64,000 nucleotides of DNA from Actinomyces marmotae (GTDB lineage: Bacteria > Actinomycetota > Actinomycetes > Actinomycetales > Actinomycetaceae): NCBI RefSeq assembly GCF_013177295.1, contig NZ_CP053642.1, positions 1,922,001 through 1,986,000 on the forward strand. The letters run 5' to 3'. Made by a program: the position numbers and the translations under genes. Under the pieces are notes generated by a model, which was given only the letters and a program-made list of their open reading frames with translations, searched no databases and was not told where the DNA came from. Positions 54,768 to 63,738 of the stretch are shown piece by piece; the stretch's first letter is position 1, and each line of letters begins with the position of its first letter.

Positions 54768-56036
54768 GTGGTGAAGCGCCAGTTCCCCAGACCATCCGAG
54801 GTCTTCGAGCTCCTGCAGTTCAAGACTCCAGACTTCAACGGACGCCGTCGGCGACTCGCCGCAGCGCAGACGATCTGGGACCTTCGCACTATCGCCAAGC
54901 GCAGCACGCCGGCAGCGGCCTTCGACTACACCGACGGCTCCGCCGACGAGGAGATCTCCCTGCGCCGCGCCCGCCAGGCCTTCCGGGACATCGAATGGCA
55001 CCCGGACATCCTGCGCCCCGCACCGGAGACCGACACCGCTTGCTCCATCCTCGGCGGGCGCTCCTCGCTCCCCTTCGGCATCGCCCCTACCGGGTTCACC
55101 CGCCTCATGCAGACCGAGGGCGAGATCGCCGGGTCCACCGCCGCCGGCGCCGCGGGCATCCCCTTCAGCCTGTCCACGCTGGGGACCACGTCCATTGAGG
55201 ACGTCGCCGCCGCCAATCCCCACGGCCGCAACTGGTTCCAGCTCTACGTCACCCGCCAGCGCGAGATCTGCTACGGCCTGGTCGAGCGCGCGCAGAAGGC
55301 CGGCTTCGACACCCTCATGTTCACCGTGGACGTGCCCACCGCGGGTGCCCGCCTGCGGGACAAGCGCAACGGGTTCTCCATCCCGCCGCAGATCACCGCC
55401 GGAACGGTCCTCAACACGGCGATGTACCCGCGCTGGTGGTTCGACTTCCTGACCACCCCGAAGCTCGAGTTCGCGTCCCTGTCCTCCACTGGCGGAACAG
55501 TGGGCGAGTTGCTCGACTCCGTCATGGACCCCACGATCTCCGACGACGACCTCGCCGTCATCCGCTCCATGTGGACGGGCAAGATCATCGTCAAGGGGGT
55601 CCAGAACGTGCAGGACTCCAAGCGGCTCGTCGACCTCGGCGTCGACGGGATCCTGCTGTCCAATCACGGCGGGCGCCAGATGGACCGCGCCCCCGTCCCC
55701 TTCCGCCTCCTGCCCGAGGTCCTGCGCGAGGTGGGCAAGGACACCACGGTCATGATCGACACCGGAATCATGCATGGCCAGGACATCATCGCCGCCGCCG
55801 CCCTGGGATCGAAGTTCTCACTGGTGGGCCGCGCCTACCTCTACGGCCTCATGGCCGGCGGACAGGCCGGGGTGGACCGCATGATCGAGATCTTCAGCGA
55901 TCAGATCGTGCGCACCATGCGCCTGCTCGGGGTCAGCTCCATCGAGGAACTGGAGCCGCGCCATGTCACCCAGCTCACCCGACTCGTCCCCGTGAGCCGC
56001 CAGGTCGCCGCGGCCGAGGCGAGCCTCAGCCGCTGA
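54768..56036 (+). CDS. lldD: L-lactate dehydrogenase (FMN-dependent, quinone-linked) LldD
   Basis: An alpha-hydroxy-acid oxidising flavoprotein (422 residues). It has '[20 protein letters not shown]', '[20 protein letters not shown]', '[20 protein letters not shown]', '[20 protein letters not shown]', the FMN-site Lys in '[10 protein letters not shown]' and the catalytic His in '[18 protein letters not shown]'. I chose GTG 54768, with AAAGAGGT 6 bases upstream; a second GTG follows immediately. The open frame extends upstream but overlaps mannitol dehydrogenase. It is a second lactate-oxidising system in addition to LutABC. Confidence 0.94.
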   Translation: MVKRQFPRPSEVFELLQFKTPDFNGRRRRLAAAQTIWDLRTIAKRSTPAAAFDYTDGSADEEISLRRARQAFRDIEWHPDILRPAPETDTACSILGGRSSLPFGIAPTGFTRLMQTEGEIAGSTAAGAAGIPFSLSTLGTTSIEDVAAANPHGRNWFQLYVTRQREICYGLVERAQKAGFDTLMFTVDVPTAGARLRDKRNGFSIPPQITAGTVLNTAMYPRWWFDFLTTPKLEFASLSSTGGTVGELLDSVMDPTISDDDLAVIRSMWTGKIIVKGVQNVQDSKRLVDLGVDGILLSNHGGRQMDRAPVPFRLLPEVLREVGKDTTVMIDTGIMHGQDIIAAAALGSKFSLVGRAYLYGLMAGGQAGVDRMIEIFSDQIVRTMRLLGVSSIEELEPRHVTQLTRLVPVSRQVAAAEASLSR

Positions 56037-56070
56037 GGATCCTGCGCCCACGGCCTACTCCGGACGTGGA

Positions 56071-56120
56071 CGGTCGCGGCGCGCCGCTCCGCCCGGCCGT
56101 ATCCCGGCGCGCCGCGACCG
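56071..56120 (+). terminator. Terminator hairpin after lldD
   Basis: A perfect 16-bp stem (56071-56086 with 56105-56120, arm CGGTCGCGGCGCGCCG) and an 18-base loop, 34 bases after the lldD stop. Confidence 0.75.
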
Positions 56121-56208
56121 GCGCCCCGGGATGCGGCCGGTCCCTGCCACGCCCCACGGGGAAAACAATTCGTTACACCCCGGGGGTATCGTGCCCGCAG
56201 TGCTCTCA

Positions 56209-56264
56209 CCCGACGGCGTCCCCAGCAGATCGCCCTCACAGCGGTCGCCGGGGACGCCGTCGGG
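56209..56264 (+). other. Long hairpin in the leader of the peptide transporter gene
   Basis: A perfect 15-bp stem (56209-56223 with 56250-56264, arm CCCGACGGCGTCCCC) with a 26-base loop, about 100 bases before the dtpT-like ATG. The rest of the 331-base gap (56037-56367) shows only the lldD terminator. This second hairpin may sit within the mRNA leader and affect expression. Confidence 0.55.
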
Positions 56265-56367
56265 CGAGGGCTGGACCACTGGACCCCCAGCGGCCCCACG
56301 TCACAGCACGGTGGCCCCACCCACAAGGCGGCGCCACCGGCCGTCTCACCCCCTTGAGGAGACACAC

Positions 56368-57936
56368 ATGACGACCGAGACCACTGCCTCGGCCACGGCG
56401 GACCGGGCACCCATCGCGTCCCGGTGGACGCCGACCACCCTGCGCACCGGCCCCTCCCGAGATGATCGCAGTCCCTTGTTCGGCCATCCCCGCGGCCTGC
56501 CGTGGATGCTCAACGTCGAGATGTGGGAGCGCTTCTCCTACTACGGGATGCGCGCCATCCTGCTCTACTTCCTCACCGACACGATCGCCAACGGCGGCCT
56601 GGGCCTGAGCACCAACACCGGGCAGGTGATCCTGTCCGCCTACGGCGCCGCCGTGTACCTACTGGCGATCCCCGGGGGCATCTTCGCCGACCGCGTCATC
56701 GGCCCGTGGCTGTCGACACTCTACGGCGGGGTCATCATCATGATCGGCCATCTGTGCCTGTCGGTCCCCGTGGCGCCGCTGGCGTGGGTTGGGATCGTAT
56801 GCGTCGCCATTGGAACCGGTTTCATCAAGCCGAACCTGTCGACGATCGTCGGCGGTCTCTACGACGATGATGACCCGCGCCGCGACGCCGGCTTCCAACT
56901 GTTCTACATGTCGGTGAACGTCGGCTCCTTCTTCTCCCCACTGGTGACCGGCTGGCTCAGGGGCCACTACGGCTACCACGCGGGCTTCGCGGCCGCCGCC
57001 GTCGGCATGGCCCTGGCGCTCGCTGCATTCATCTACGGGCGGAGCAAGCTCTCCGCCTTCGCCTTCGACGTGCCCAACCCGATCCGCGGCGAGGCCCTGA
57101 CGCGCCTCCTGCTGACCTGCGTCGGCGCGGTAGCCGGCTTCGCGGCCCTGGCCGGGGTCATCTTCGTCATCACCCACTCCCTGACCTCCGCGATCGCCTA
57201 CGCCCTGTTCCTCGTCGCCACGGGCTCGTCGATCACCTACTTCGTCGTGATGTTCCGCTCCCCCAGCGTCACCACCGCCGAGCGCGGCCACCTGCGGGCC
57301 TACGTCCCCCTGTGGATCGGCGCCGTTCTGTTCTGGATGATCTTCGAGCAGGCCGCGGGCAAGATGGCGACCTTCGCCGAGGCGCACACCGACGGCCGCA
57401 CTCCCTTCTTCGGCTGGACCCTCACCCCCGAGGCCTACCAGTCGGTCAACCCACTGGTGATCGTGGCCCTGGCTCCCGTCGTCGGGTGGATCTTCACGCG
57501 CCGGGCGGGCAGGTTCCCCTCCACACCGGTCAAGTTCGCCTCGGCCGTCCTCCTCATCGGCCTGTCCGCCCTGCTCATGGGGCTCGGCTTCGCCACTTGG
57601 CCCGGTGGCGGCGTGCTCTCGCCCTGGTGGTTCCTGGCCTTCGTGTTCATCGTCCAGACCATCGGCGAGCTGTTCCTGTCCCCAGTGGGGCTGTCCACGA
57701 CGGCGGCACTGGCCCCCAAGTCCTTCGCCTCCCAGTCGATGGCGCTGTGGCTGCTGGCCTCCTCCACCGGCCAGGGCATCGCCGCCGTCGTCATCGAGCG
57801 CACGGAGGGCATCGCCGACTCGACCTACTACTACGGCCTGGGCGCCATCACGATCCTCGTGTCCCTCGGCCTCTACGCCCTGGCTCCCTGGACGCAGCGA
57901 CAGATGGCCGACGTCGGGGTCACCTCCCGCGGCTAG
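56368..57936 (+). CDS. POT-family di-/tripeptide:H+ symporter
   Basis: The 522-residue carrier belongs to the POT/PTR family. It has the proton-coupling motif ExxERFxYYG in 'NVEMWERFSYYGMRAILLYF', 'GGIFADRVIGPWLSTLYGG', 'GTGFIKPNLSTIVGGLYDDD', 'FYMSVNVGSFFSPLVTGWL' and 'WMIFEQAAGKMATFAEAHTD' in the second half. TTGAGGAGAC precedes ATG 56368. It is a single-gene unit and probably supplies amino acids from peptides. It converges with the aminotransferase gene. Confidence 0.94.
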   Translation: MTTETTASATADRAPIASRWTPTTLRTGPSRDDRSPLFGHPRGLPWMLNVEMWERFSYYGMRAILLYFLTDTIANGGLGLSTNTGQVILSAYGAAVYLLAIPGGIFADRVIGPWLSTLYGGVIIMIGHLCLSVPVAPLAWVGIVCVAIGTGFIKPNLSTIVGGLYDDDDPRRDAGFQLFYMSVNVGSFFSPLVTGWLRGHYGYHAGFAAAAVGMALALAAFIYGRSKLSAFAFDVPNPIRGEALTRLLLTCVGAVAGFAALAGVIFVITHSLTSAIAYALFLVATGSSITYFVVMFRSPSVTTAERGHLRAYVPLWIGAVLFWMIFEQAAGKMATFAEAHTDGRTPFFGWTLTPEAYQSVNPLVIVALAPVVGWIFTRRAGRFPSTPVKFASAVLLIGLSALLMGLGFATWPGGGVLSPWWFLAFVFIVQTIGELFLSPVGLSTTAALAPKSFASQSMALWLLASSTGQGIAAVVIERTEGIADSTYYYGLGAITILVSLGLYALAPWTQRQMADVGVTSRG

Positions 57937-57990
57937 GCGCCGCTCGCTTCCTCAGCCCTGAGGGGCACTTGCCCACCACTCAATCTTCTT

Positions 57991-58019
57991 GGGGGCCGCC
58001 GGATACTCCGGCGGCCCCC
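57991..58019. terminator. Bidirectional hairpin between convergent genes
   Basis: A perfect 13-bp stem (57991-58003 with 58007-58019, arm GGGGGCCGCCGGA) with loop TAC lies between the POT gene and the aminotransferase gene and can serve both. Confidence 0.8.
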
Positions 58020-58042
58020 AAAAAGTTCGCTACGCGCTCACG

Positions 58043-59413
58043 TCACTTGGCGGTGATCGCCTCGGCAAGCTCCTCGAAGCAGGAAACATAGGCGTCGATC
58101 GCCTCGTCCGTGTGGGTCACAGACAGCGTCCACTCCTCCTCACGGCCCGGAGTCATGAAGATCCCCCGGTTCATGTTGAACAACCAGGCGAGCTCGGACA
58201 ACTGCGCATTCTGGTGCTCCTTGAAGGACTCATAGTCGACGACCTTCTTCGGGGAGAAGGTGACACATCCCTTGCCGCCGACGCCCACCGCGTAGCCCGG
58301 AAGGCCGTAGCGCTCGATGACCTCCGTGCAGCCCGTGAGGATGCGCTCGTTGAGGTGGTCGAGGTGGGCGTAGGCATCCGGGGTCAGGACCTCCTCAAGG
58401 TTGGCCCGCACGGCGGCCATCACCAGGGGGTTGCCGTTGTAGGTGCCGACTTGGAAGACGGTGTGATCCTCCACCACGGACATGACCTCCTCGGTGCCGC
58501 CGATGGCGCCCGAGGGCAGACCGCCGCCGAGGGCCTTAGCCATGGTGACCATATCGGGAGTCACTCCGAAGCGCTTCGTGGCGCCACCCGGCCCGATGCA
58601 CAGGCCGGTCTTGACCTCATCGAAGATCAGCACGATGCCGTGCCGGCGGGTGATCTCACGAACCTGCTCCAGATAACCCGGCTCCGGCAGCACGACGCCC
58701 AGGTTCATCATGGCCGGCTCCATGATAACGCAGGCGGGTTTGCGCCCCTCATCGTTCAGCCGGATGATGCGGCGCTCCATGGCCTCGGCATCGTTGAAGG
58801 GCACCGGCACCGTCATCTGGACGGTGGCGTCGGGGATGCCACCTCCGTAGGGCAGGGAGGCCAGGTTGTCGCGGTCGCCGATCTTGTCGTACTCGACGCC
58901 GATCGAGACCATGACGGTGTCGTGGTGCCCGTGGTAGGAACCGAAGATCTTCATGACAGTGTCGCGACCGGTGTAGGCGCGCGCGATGCGGATGGCGTCC
59001 ATCGTGGACTCCGAGCCCGAGTTCGTGTAGCGCCACTTCGGCAGTCCCCACCTGTCCGAGAGGTTCTCCGCCACGACCAGGGCGTCCTCAGTCGGGGCGG
59101 CGAAGTGGGTGCCCTGGGCGTACCGCGCCTGGACGGCCTCACCGATCGCCGGGTGGGCATGCCCCTGAAGCATCGATCCGAATCCGTTGTGGAAGTCCCA
59201 CATCTCGTTGCCGTCGACGTCCCAGACCTTCGGCCCCTGCCCGCGCTCGAGGTAGATGGGCCAGGGATCGCGCAGCTGGTACGAGGAAGCCACACCGCCG
59301 GAAAGACTGATTCTCGCGCGACTGTACATGTCGCCGGACCCCTTGGTCCGTTCATTGAGGCGCTTCGACTCGATCTCCGTCAGCTCAGCGACTCGTTCCA
59401 TATTGATGCTCAT
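58043..59413 (-). CDS. Class III PLP-dependent aminotransferase (glutamate-1-semialdehyde-aminomutase-like)
   Basis: A 456-residue fold-type I enzyme. It has 'WDVDGNEMWDFHNGFGSMLQ', 'YTNSGSESTMDAIRIARAYT' (PLP phosphate site), 'FGSYHGHHD', 'LIFDEVKTGLCIGPGGATKR' with the PLP-binding Asp, and the Schiff-base Lys in 'MVTMAKALGGGLPSGAIGG'. No other haem-synthesis gene is near. With the APC permease and aldehyde dehydrogenase upstream on the same strand, a role as omega-amine or amino-acid transaminase is more likely than tetrapyrrole synthesis. Confidence 0.87.
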   Translation of the reverse strand: MSINMERVAELTEIESKRLNERTKGSGDMYSRARISLSGGVASSYQLRDPWPIYLERGQGPKVWDVDGNEMWDFHNGFGSMLQGHAHPAIGEAVQARYAQGTHFAAPTEDALVVAENLSDRWGLPKWRYTNSGSESTMDAIRIARAYTGRDTVMKIFGSYHGHHDTVMVSIGVEYDKIGDRDNLASLPYGGGIPDATVQMTVPVPFNDAEAMERRIIRLNDEGRKPACVIMEPAMMNLGVVLPEPGYLEQVREITRRHGIVLIFDEVKTGLCIGPGGATKRFGVTPDMVTMAKALGGGLPSGAIGGTEEVMSVVEDHTVFQVGTYNGNPLVMAAVRANLEEVLTPDAYAHLDHLNERILTGCTEVIERYGLPGYAVGVGGKGCVTFSPKKVVDYESFKEHQNAQLSELAWLFNMNRGIFMTPGREEEWTLSVTHTDEAIDAYVSCFEELAEAITAK

Positions 59414-59589
59414 TGCTCACTCCTTCGTGGTCCGGCCTGGCGTCCACATGTCGTGTGTTTGATTCCGGTGCATCGATCAGAGTACTCGTCGATGCGATCG
59501 CGATGCGATTCCTCTCAGCTCCTCCCACCGGCCTGGCGCGGGCGGGGCTGTTCTCATTCGCGCGTATGCTCATCCCGGCTCACCGGCAC

Positions 59590-61167
59590 TCACAAAGCCG
59601 CGCTGGGCGGGAAGGCCTCACCGCCCTCTAAGGCGGTCGATGCCTTCCTCTCCTCGGTGACAGCGTCCGATCGTGCGATCACCTCCCCGCGGAAGAAGGC
59701 CGGTGCTCGGACGTACTGCACAACCATCAGCACCACCCCCAGGAGAATGAGGACGAGGGTGAGGACGAAGACGAGTCCGACGCCGAAGAGCTGCGATCCC
59801 GACCCATAACTCGGGTCGAGGGAGTCCTTCAGGGTCAAGCCGAGCAGCGAGAAGAGGATAAGTCCCCCCAGCCCCGGCGATACCAGCCTGAAGAAGAAGC
59901 ACCTCACCGACCGGAACCAATGCCCCCGAAAGTACCACACCGCGGCGAAAGCGGTGAGCCCGTAGTAGAAGGCGATCATGGCCCCCAGGGTCTGGACCGT
60001 GTCCCACAGGACGGTAGTGGACACGAAGCGCAGCAATGTATAGAATGCCGAGGCAGAAATCGCCGAGATGACTGTTGCACGACCGGGGGTGAGGAAGCGC
60101 GGAGAGATCTTGCTGAGATTCTCCGGCATCGCCCTGTAGTACCCCATCGACAGCAGGGTGCGGGCAGGAGAGACGAAGGTCGACTGCAGCGAGGCGGCCG
60201 AGGATATCAGCACCGCCGTCGACATGAGGATCGCGAACGGCCCCAGGACCGGCTTGGCCAAGGCGAAGAAGACGTTGTCCTGGATCGCCGGATTGCCCAG
60301 TCCAATCCCATCCTCCCCCATACCGGCGAACATCATTGATGCGATCGTGACGAACATGTACACCGAGACAATGGTCATGACGGTGAGCACGGCGGCGCGC
60401 CCGGGGGTGGAGGTAGCGTCGTCCGTCTCCTCATTGACCGTCAGAGACACGTCCCAGCCCCAGTAGATGAATAGGGATAGGGAGACGCCCGCCACGAAGG
60501 TCCGCACAGAGTCGACGGCGAACGGATTGAGCCACTCAAGCCTGAATGGAGTCGGATTGACGGCGCTACCGGTGAAGTACCGGAGGACGGCTACCGCGCC
60601 GAAGCCGAGGAACACCGTCAACTGAAATCCCACCAACCAGTACTGAAGCTTCTGGGTGGTATGCATGTCGCGGTAAGCGATCCAGGTCGCCAGGGTGATG
60701 AAGATCAGACAGGTGAGCGTGTTTACCCACACGTTGTCAGCGAGTTCCGCGATGGAGGGCCTTCTGGTGACCTGCGCGATCAGCAGGTAGAAGAAGTCGA
60801 CCGCGATGGCCGCGAGGTTTGATAGAACGACGACGGTCGCCACAATCAGCCCCCAACCGTTCATCCATCCGACCCACGGGCCGAAAGCGCGAGTCCCCCA
60901 GGTGAAGGAGGTGCCCGAGTCGGGCATCGCCGCATTGAGCTCTCGGTACCCGAAGGCGACCAGGAGCATCGGGATGAACCCAACGAGGAAGATCGCCGGA
61001 ACCTGCTCGCCGACCTCCGAGGCCGTGGGCCCCAGCGCGCCGGTAAGGGTGTACGGGGGAGCGATGCAGGACACGCCGATGATGATGGCGCCGAGCAGGC
61101 CGACGGAGCCCTTGGCCAGTCCCTTCCGCGATAACCCACCCTCGGCGCCAGTGGACGCCGCGCTCAT
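59590..61167 (-). CDS. APC-superfamily amino acid/amine permease
   Basis: The 525-residue carrier has 12 or more spans, with 'GAIIIGVSCIAPPYTLTGAL', 'AMPDSGTSFTWGTRAFGPWV' (the conserved APC loop) and 'SLFIYWGWDVSLTVNEETDD'. The C-terminal cytoplasmic tail is about 50 residues. Its ATG overlaps the stop of the Usp gene (ATGA), so the two proteins are made together. The likely substrate is the amine or amino acid degraded by the neighbouring aminotransferase and aldehyde dehydrogenase. Confidence 0.9.
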   Translation of the reverse strand: MSAASTGAEGGLSRKGLAKGSVGLLGAIIIGVSCIAPPYTLTGALGPTASEVGEQVPAIFLVGFIPMLLVAFGYRELNAAMPDSGTSFTWGTRAFGPWVGWMNGWGLIVATVVVLSNLAAIAVDFFYLLIAQVTRRPSIAELADNVWVNTLTCLIFITLATWIAYRDMHTTQKLQYWLVGFQLTVFLGFGAVAVLRYFTGSAVNPTPFRLEWLNPFAVDSVRTFVAGVSLSLFIYWGWDVSLTVNEETDDATSTPGRAAVLTVMTIVSVYMFVTIASMMFAGMGEDGIGLGNPAIQDNVFFALAKPVLGPFAILMSTAVLISSAASLQSTFVSPARTLLSMGYYRAMPENLSKISPRFLTPGRATVISAISASAFYTLLRFVSTTVLWDTVQTLGAMIAFYYGLTAFAAVWYFRGHWFRSVRCFFFRLVSPGLGGLILFSLLGLTLKDSLDPSYGSGSQLFGVGLVFVLTLVLILLGVVLMVVQYVRAPAFFRGEVIARSDAVTEERKASTALEGGEAFPPSAAL

Positions 61168-62024
61168 GACCCGCTCCCGCCGTCGGCCGCGTCAGCCGGG
61201 ACGGCGACGAGCGGCACAGGCAGGACACGCAGGATCTTGTTGGCATCCGGCCCCAGGAACAGGCGCCCACTCTGGGCCAGGCGCGCCGATCCCAGGAAGG
61301 CCAGCTCATTCCTGTTCCACTCCATGGCCAGCACGGCGGCGCTCATGCCATGGGCGTAGACGACCTGGACACGCTGGTCATCCAGTCCCGTCAAATCCAG
61401 GCGCACCTCAGCGAGCAGGGCTTCAGCCCGCTCCTCGATCTCCGTCCTGTCCTGGGAGTCATCGGTGGCCACCGTGACGAGGCGCAAAGGAACACCGGCC
61501 CTATCGGCGAATTTCCTGGCCGTGCTGAGCAGCCCCCTCCACCTGCCGGACTCCCCCAGCATGACCGTGATGCGCGAGAGCCCGTCGAGAGGGGCGTGCC
61601 TCATACCGCGCGGGGACAGCGCGACCGGAACAGTCGAGGAGTTGAGCAGCGTCTGCCCCACGGAGCCGAGGGACACCCGTCCCATGACCCCGTGACGACC
61701 CCCGCCGGCCACGAGCAGATCGACCTTGAGTTCCTCGGCCGAGGCGATGATGCCCTCGGGGAAGGAGAGGCTGTACCGCAGGTATTTGCTCACCGGCACA
61801 CGGGGCCGGTGCTCCTCCATGATCTCCGTCATCCAGTCGTCGACCTGCGTGGCGACGACGTCCTGGAATGCGGGATCGGTGACATCAAGCACGTAGCGCC
61901 CATCGCCGCCCTTGACGATGGTGACGAGATCGAGCGGGCACGAAAACGCTTCAGCCAGAGACACGCCCAGGTGATAGGAGTCCCGACCACCGAGCGAATT
62001 GGTGAAGGCCGTCAGAATGCGCAT
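61164..62024 (-). CDS. Tandem-domain universal stress protein (UspA family)
   Basis: This 286-residue protein has two Usp folds. The first ends with the nucleotide-type motif in 'VAGGGRHGVMGRVSLGSVGQ'. The second, from 'RITVMLGESGRWRGLLSTAR', ends 'FLGSARLAQSGRLFLGPDAN', where the glycine pattern is weaker. The start 'MRILTAFTNSLGGRDSYHLG' differs from the usual 'ILVAvDGS'. It is translationally coupled to the APC permease, an arrangement that suggests it modulates the transporter; Usp domains are also fused to some cationic amino acid carriers. Confidence 0.85.
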   Translation of the reverse strand: MRILTAFTNSLGGRDSYHLGVSLAEAFSCPLDLVTIVKGGDGRYVLDVTDPAFQDVVATQVDDWMTEIMEEHRPRVPVSKYLRYSLSFPEGIIASAEELKVDLLVAGGGRHGVMGRVSLGSVGQTLLNSSTVPVALSPRGMRHAPLDGLSRITVMLGESGRWRGLLSTARKFADRAGVPLRLVTVATDDSQDRTEIEERAEALLAEVRLDLTGLDDQRVQVVYAHGMSAAVLAMEWNRNELAFLGSARLAQSGRLFLGPDANKILRVLPVPLVAVPADAADGGSGS

Positions 62025-62054
62025 GGGGATGACCTCCTAATCGCTAGCGCCGCG

Positions 62055-63482
62055 TCACAGGGCGCTCATGACGTGCTTGATGCGCGTGTAGTCCTCCACG
62101 CCGTAGATCGAGAGGTCCTTGCCGTAGCCGGACCGCTTGAATCCGCCGTGAGGCATCTCCGCGACGAGGGGGATGTGGGAATTCACCCAGACGCAGCCGA
62201 AGTCCAGGTCCCGGCTGAATCGAAGGACGCGCTGATGGTCGGTCGTCCAGATGGACGAGGACAGCGCGTAGTCCACGCCGTTGGCCATGGACAGGGCCTC
62301 ATCGGCGGAGGAGAACTCCTGAACGGTCAGGACCGGGCCGAACACCTCCTGCTGCACGAGCGCGTCGTCCTGCTTGAGCCCCGAGATGATGGTGGGCGCG
62401 TAGTAGTACCCGCTCTCACCGACGCGGTGCCCACCGGTTAGCAGGTTGGAGTGCGCGGGCCTCTCCTCGACGATCTTTTGCACGGAGGCGAAGTGACGAG
62501 CATTGTTCAGGGGGCCGTAGAACGCCTCCTCCTCGGGAATCGGACCGGTCCGCAGGGACTCGGCGTGACGCACCAGCGCATCGGTGAACTCCTTCGCGAC
62601 AGAGGCCTCGACCAGCACGCGGGTGGCGGCGGTGCAGTCCTGCCCGGAGTTGAACATCCCCGCGGCGGCGATGCCCTCGGCGGCCGCCTCGATGTCGGCA
62701 TCGGCGAAGACGATGGCGGGGGCCTTGCCCCCGAGCTCGAGGTGAACGCGGGTCACGTTGCCAGCCGCCTGTTTGGCGAGATCTGAGCCCGCGCGCACCG
62801 ATCCCGTGAGCGCGACCAGCCCGGGCACCGGGTGGGCGCTCATGAGGCGCCCGGTATCGCCGGTGCCGAGCACCAGGTTAAAGACCCCGGGCGGGAGGAT
62901 CTCGCCTGCGATCTCAGCGAAGACAATGGCGCTCTCGGGCGTGGTGGCGCTGGGCTTGAGCACCACCGTGTTGCCGGCGGCCAGAGCCGGCCCGACCTTC
63001 CAGATGAGCATCATGAACGGGTAGTTCCACGGGACGATCTGCCCGACGACGCCGATGGGCTCTCGACGGATCTGCGAGTTCAGCCCCTCGGCGTACTCAC
63101 CTGAGGCGACACCCGACTGGATGCGGGCAGCACCAGCGAAAAACCGCAACTGGGAGGCGCCCGTCAGCACTTCCTCCACGCGGATCATCTCAGCGAGCTG
63201 ACCGGTGTTGCGGCGCTGGGCCTCAACAATGCGGTCGGCATTGGCTTCCAGGGCTTCTGCGAGCCGGAGCAGGAATGCCTGCCGTTCTGCCGGCGTTGTC
63301 AACCGCCAGCTCTCGAAGGCCTTGAGGGCGGCGTCGTAGGCCGCATCGACGTCGGCGGCCCCTGAGACCGGGCACTGCGCCACGGCTTGTTCCGTCCGGG
63401 GGTCTACAACCTCAACCGCGGTGTCGGTGGCTGCAGCAACAAATCTTCCGTTAATGAAATTCTGGAGGAGGGGAAGGCTCAT
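62055..63482 (-). CDS. NAD(P)-dependent aldehyde dehydrogenase (aminobutyraldehyde type)
   Basis: The 475-residue ALDH has 'PWNYPFMMLIWKVGPALAAG', 'VALTGSVRAGSDLAKQAAGN', the general-base Glu in 'VHLELGGKAPAIVFADAD' and the nucleophile Cys in 'FNSGQDCTAATRV'. The end 'EMPHGGFKRSGYGKDLSIYG' is typical of gamma-aminobutyraldehyde/betaine-aldehyde enzymes. ATG 63482 (GGAGTGA upstream) gives 'MSLPLLQNFINGRFV'; an ATG at 63506 would add eight residues. It leads the leftward series ALDH, Usp, APC, aminotransferase. Confidence 0.93.
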   Translation of the reverse strand: MSLPLLQNFINGRFVAAATDTAVEVVDPRTEQAVAQCPVSGAADVDAAYDAALKAFESWRLTTPAERQAFLLRLAEALEANADRIVEAQRRNTGQLAEMIRVEEVLTGASQLRFFAGAARIQSGVASGEYAEGLNSQIRREPIGVVGQIVPWNYPFMMLIWKVGPALAAGNTVVLKPSATTPESAIVFAEIAGEILPPGVFNLVLGTGDTGRLMSAHPVPGLVALTGSVRAGSDLAKQAAGNVTRVHLELGGKAPAIVFADADIEAAAEGIAAAGMFNSGQDCTAATRVLVEASVAKEFTDALVRHAESLRTGPIPEEEAFYGPLNNARHFASVQKIVEERPAHSNLLTGGHRVGESGYYYAPTIISGLKQDDALVQQEVFGPVLTVQEFSSADEALSMANGVDYALSSSIWTTDHQRVLRFSRDLDFGCVWVNSHIPLVAEMPHGGFKRSGYGKDLSIYGVEDYTRIKHVMSAL

Positions 63483-63558
63483 GTGAATCACTCCGCTTCT
63501 TGGCATCGGCGGGACATCAGTGTCGAGGTGGGAGGTGTCGAGAGTCGAACAACCAGGC

Positions 63559-63583
63559 GGCTCGGGCCTCTACCGCCCGAGCC
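63559..63583. other. Hairpin between the PucR-type and ALDH genes
   Basis: A perfect 9-bp stem GGCTCGGGC / GCCCGAGCC (63559-63567 with 63575-63583) with a 7-base loop lies in the 256-base gap. It could terminate the upstream regulator transcript. No other feature is visible in the gap. Confidence 0.5.
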
Positions 63584-63738
63584 CATGCAGGTCCATGCCG
63601 GCCACAACGCGGGCTAAGGTCCTACGTGACGGCCACATGGTAGGCACACAGCGTCAACTATGTCGAGCATCACTTTCAGCGCTCGAGAGATCCGCGCCAC
63701 CACAGGGAAAAGTCGCCCGCACGCGAGACGACGGATCG

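Noticed and set aside
58043..59413. Annotating the aminotransferase as HemL of tetrapyrrole synthesis
   Set aside because: No hem gene is nearby and the operon context is amine degradation; only family-level similarity is clear.
63520..63620. tRNA-like stretch (GTCGAGAGTCGAAC near 63536) upstream of the ALDH gene
   Set aside because: It resembles a reversed T-arm, but the T-stem does not pair and no anticodon or acceptor arm can be formed.
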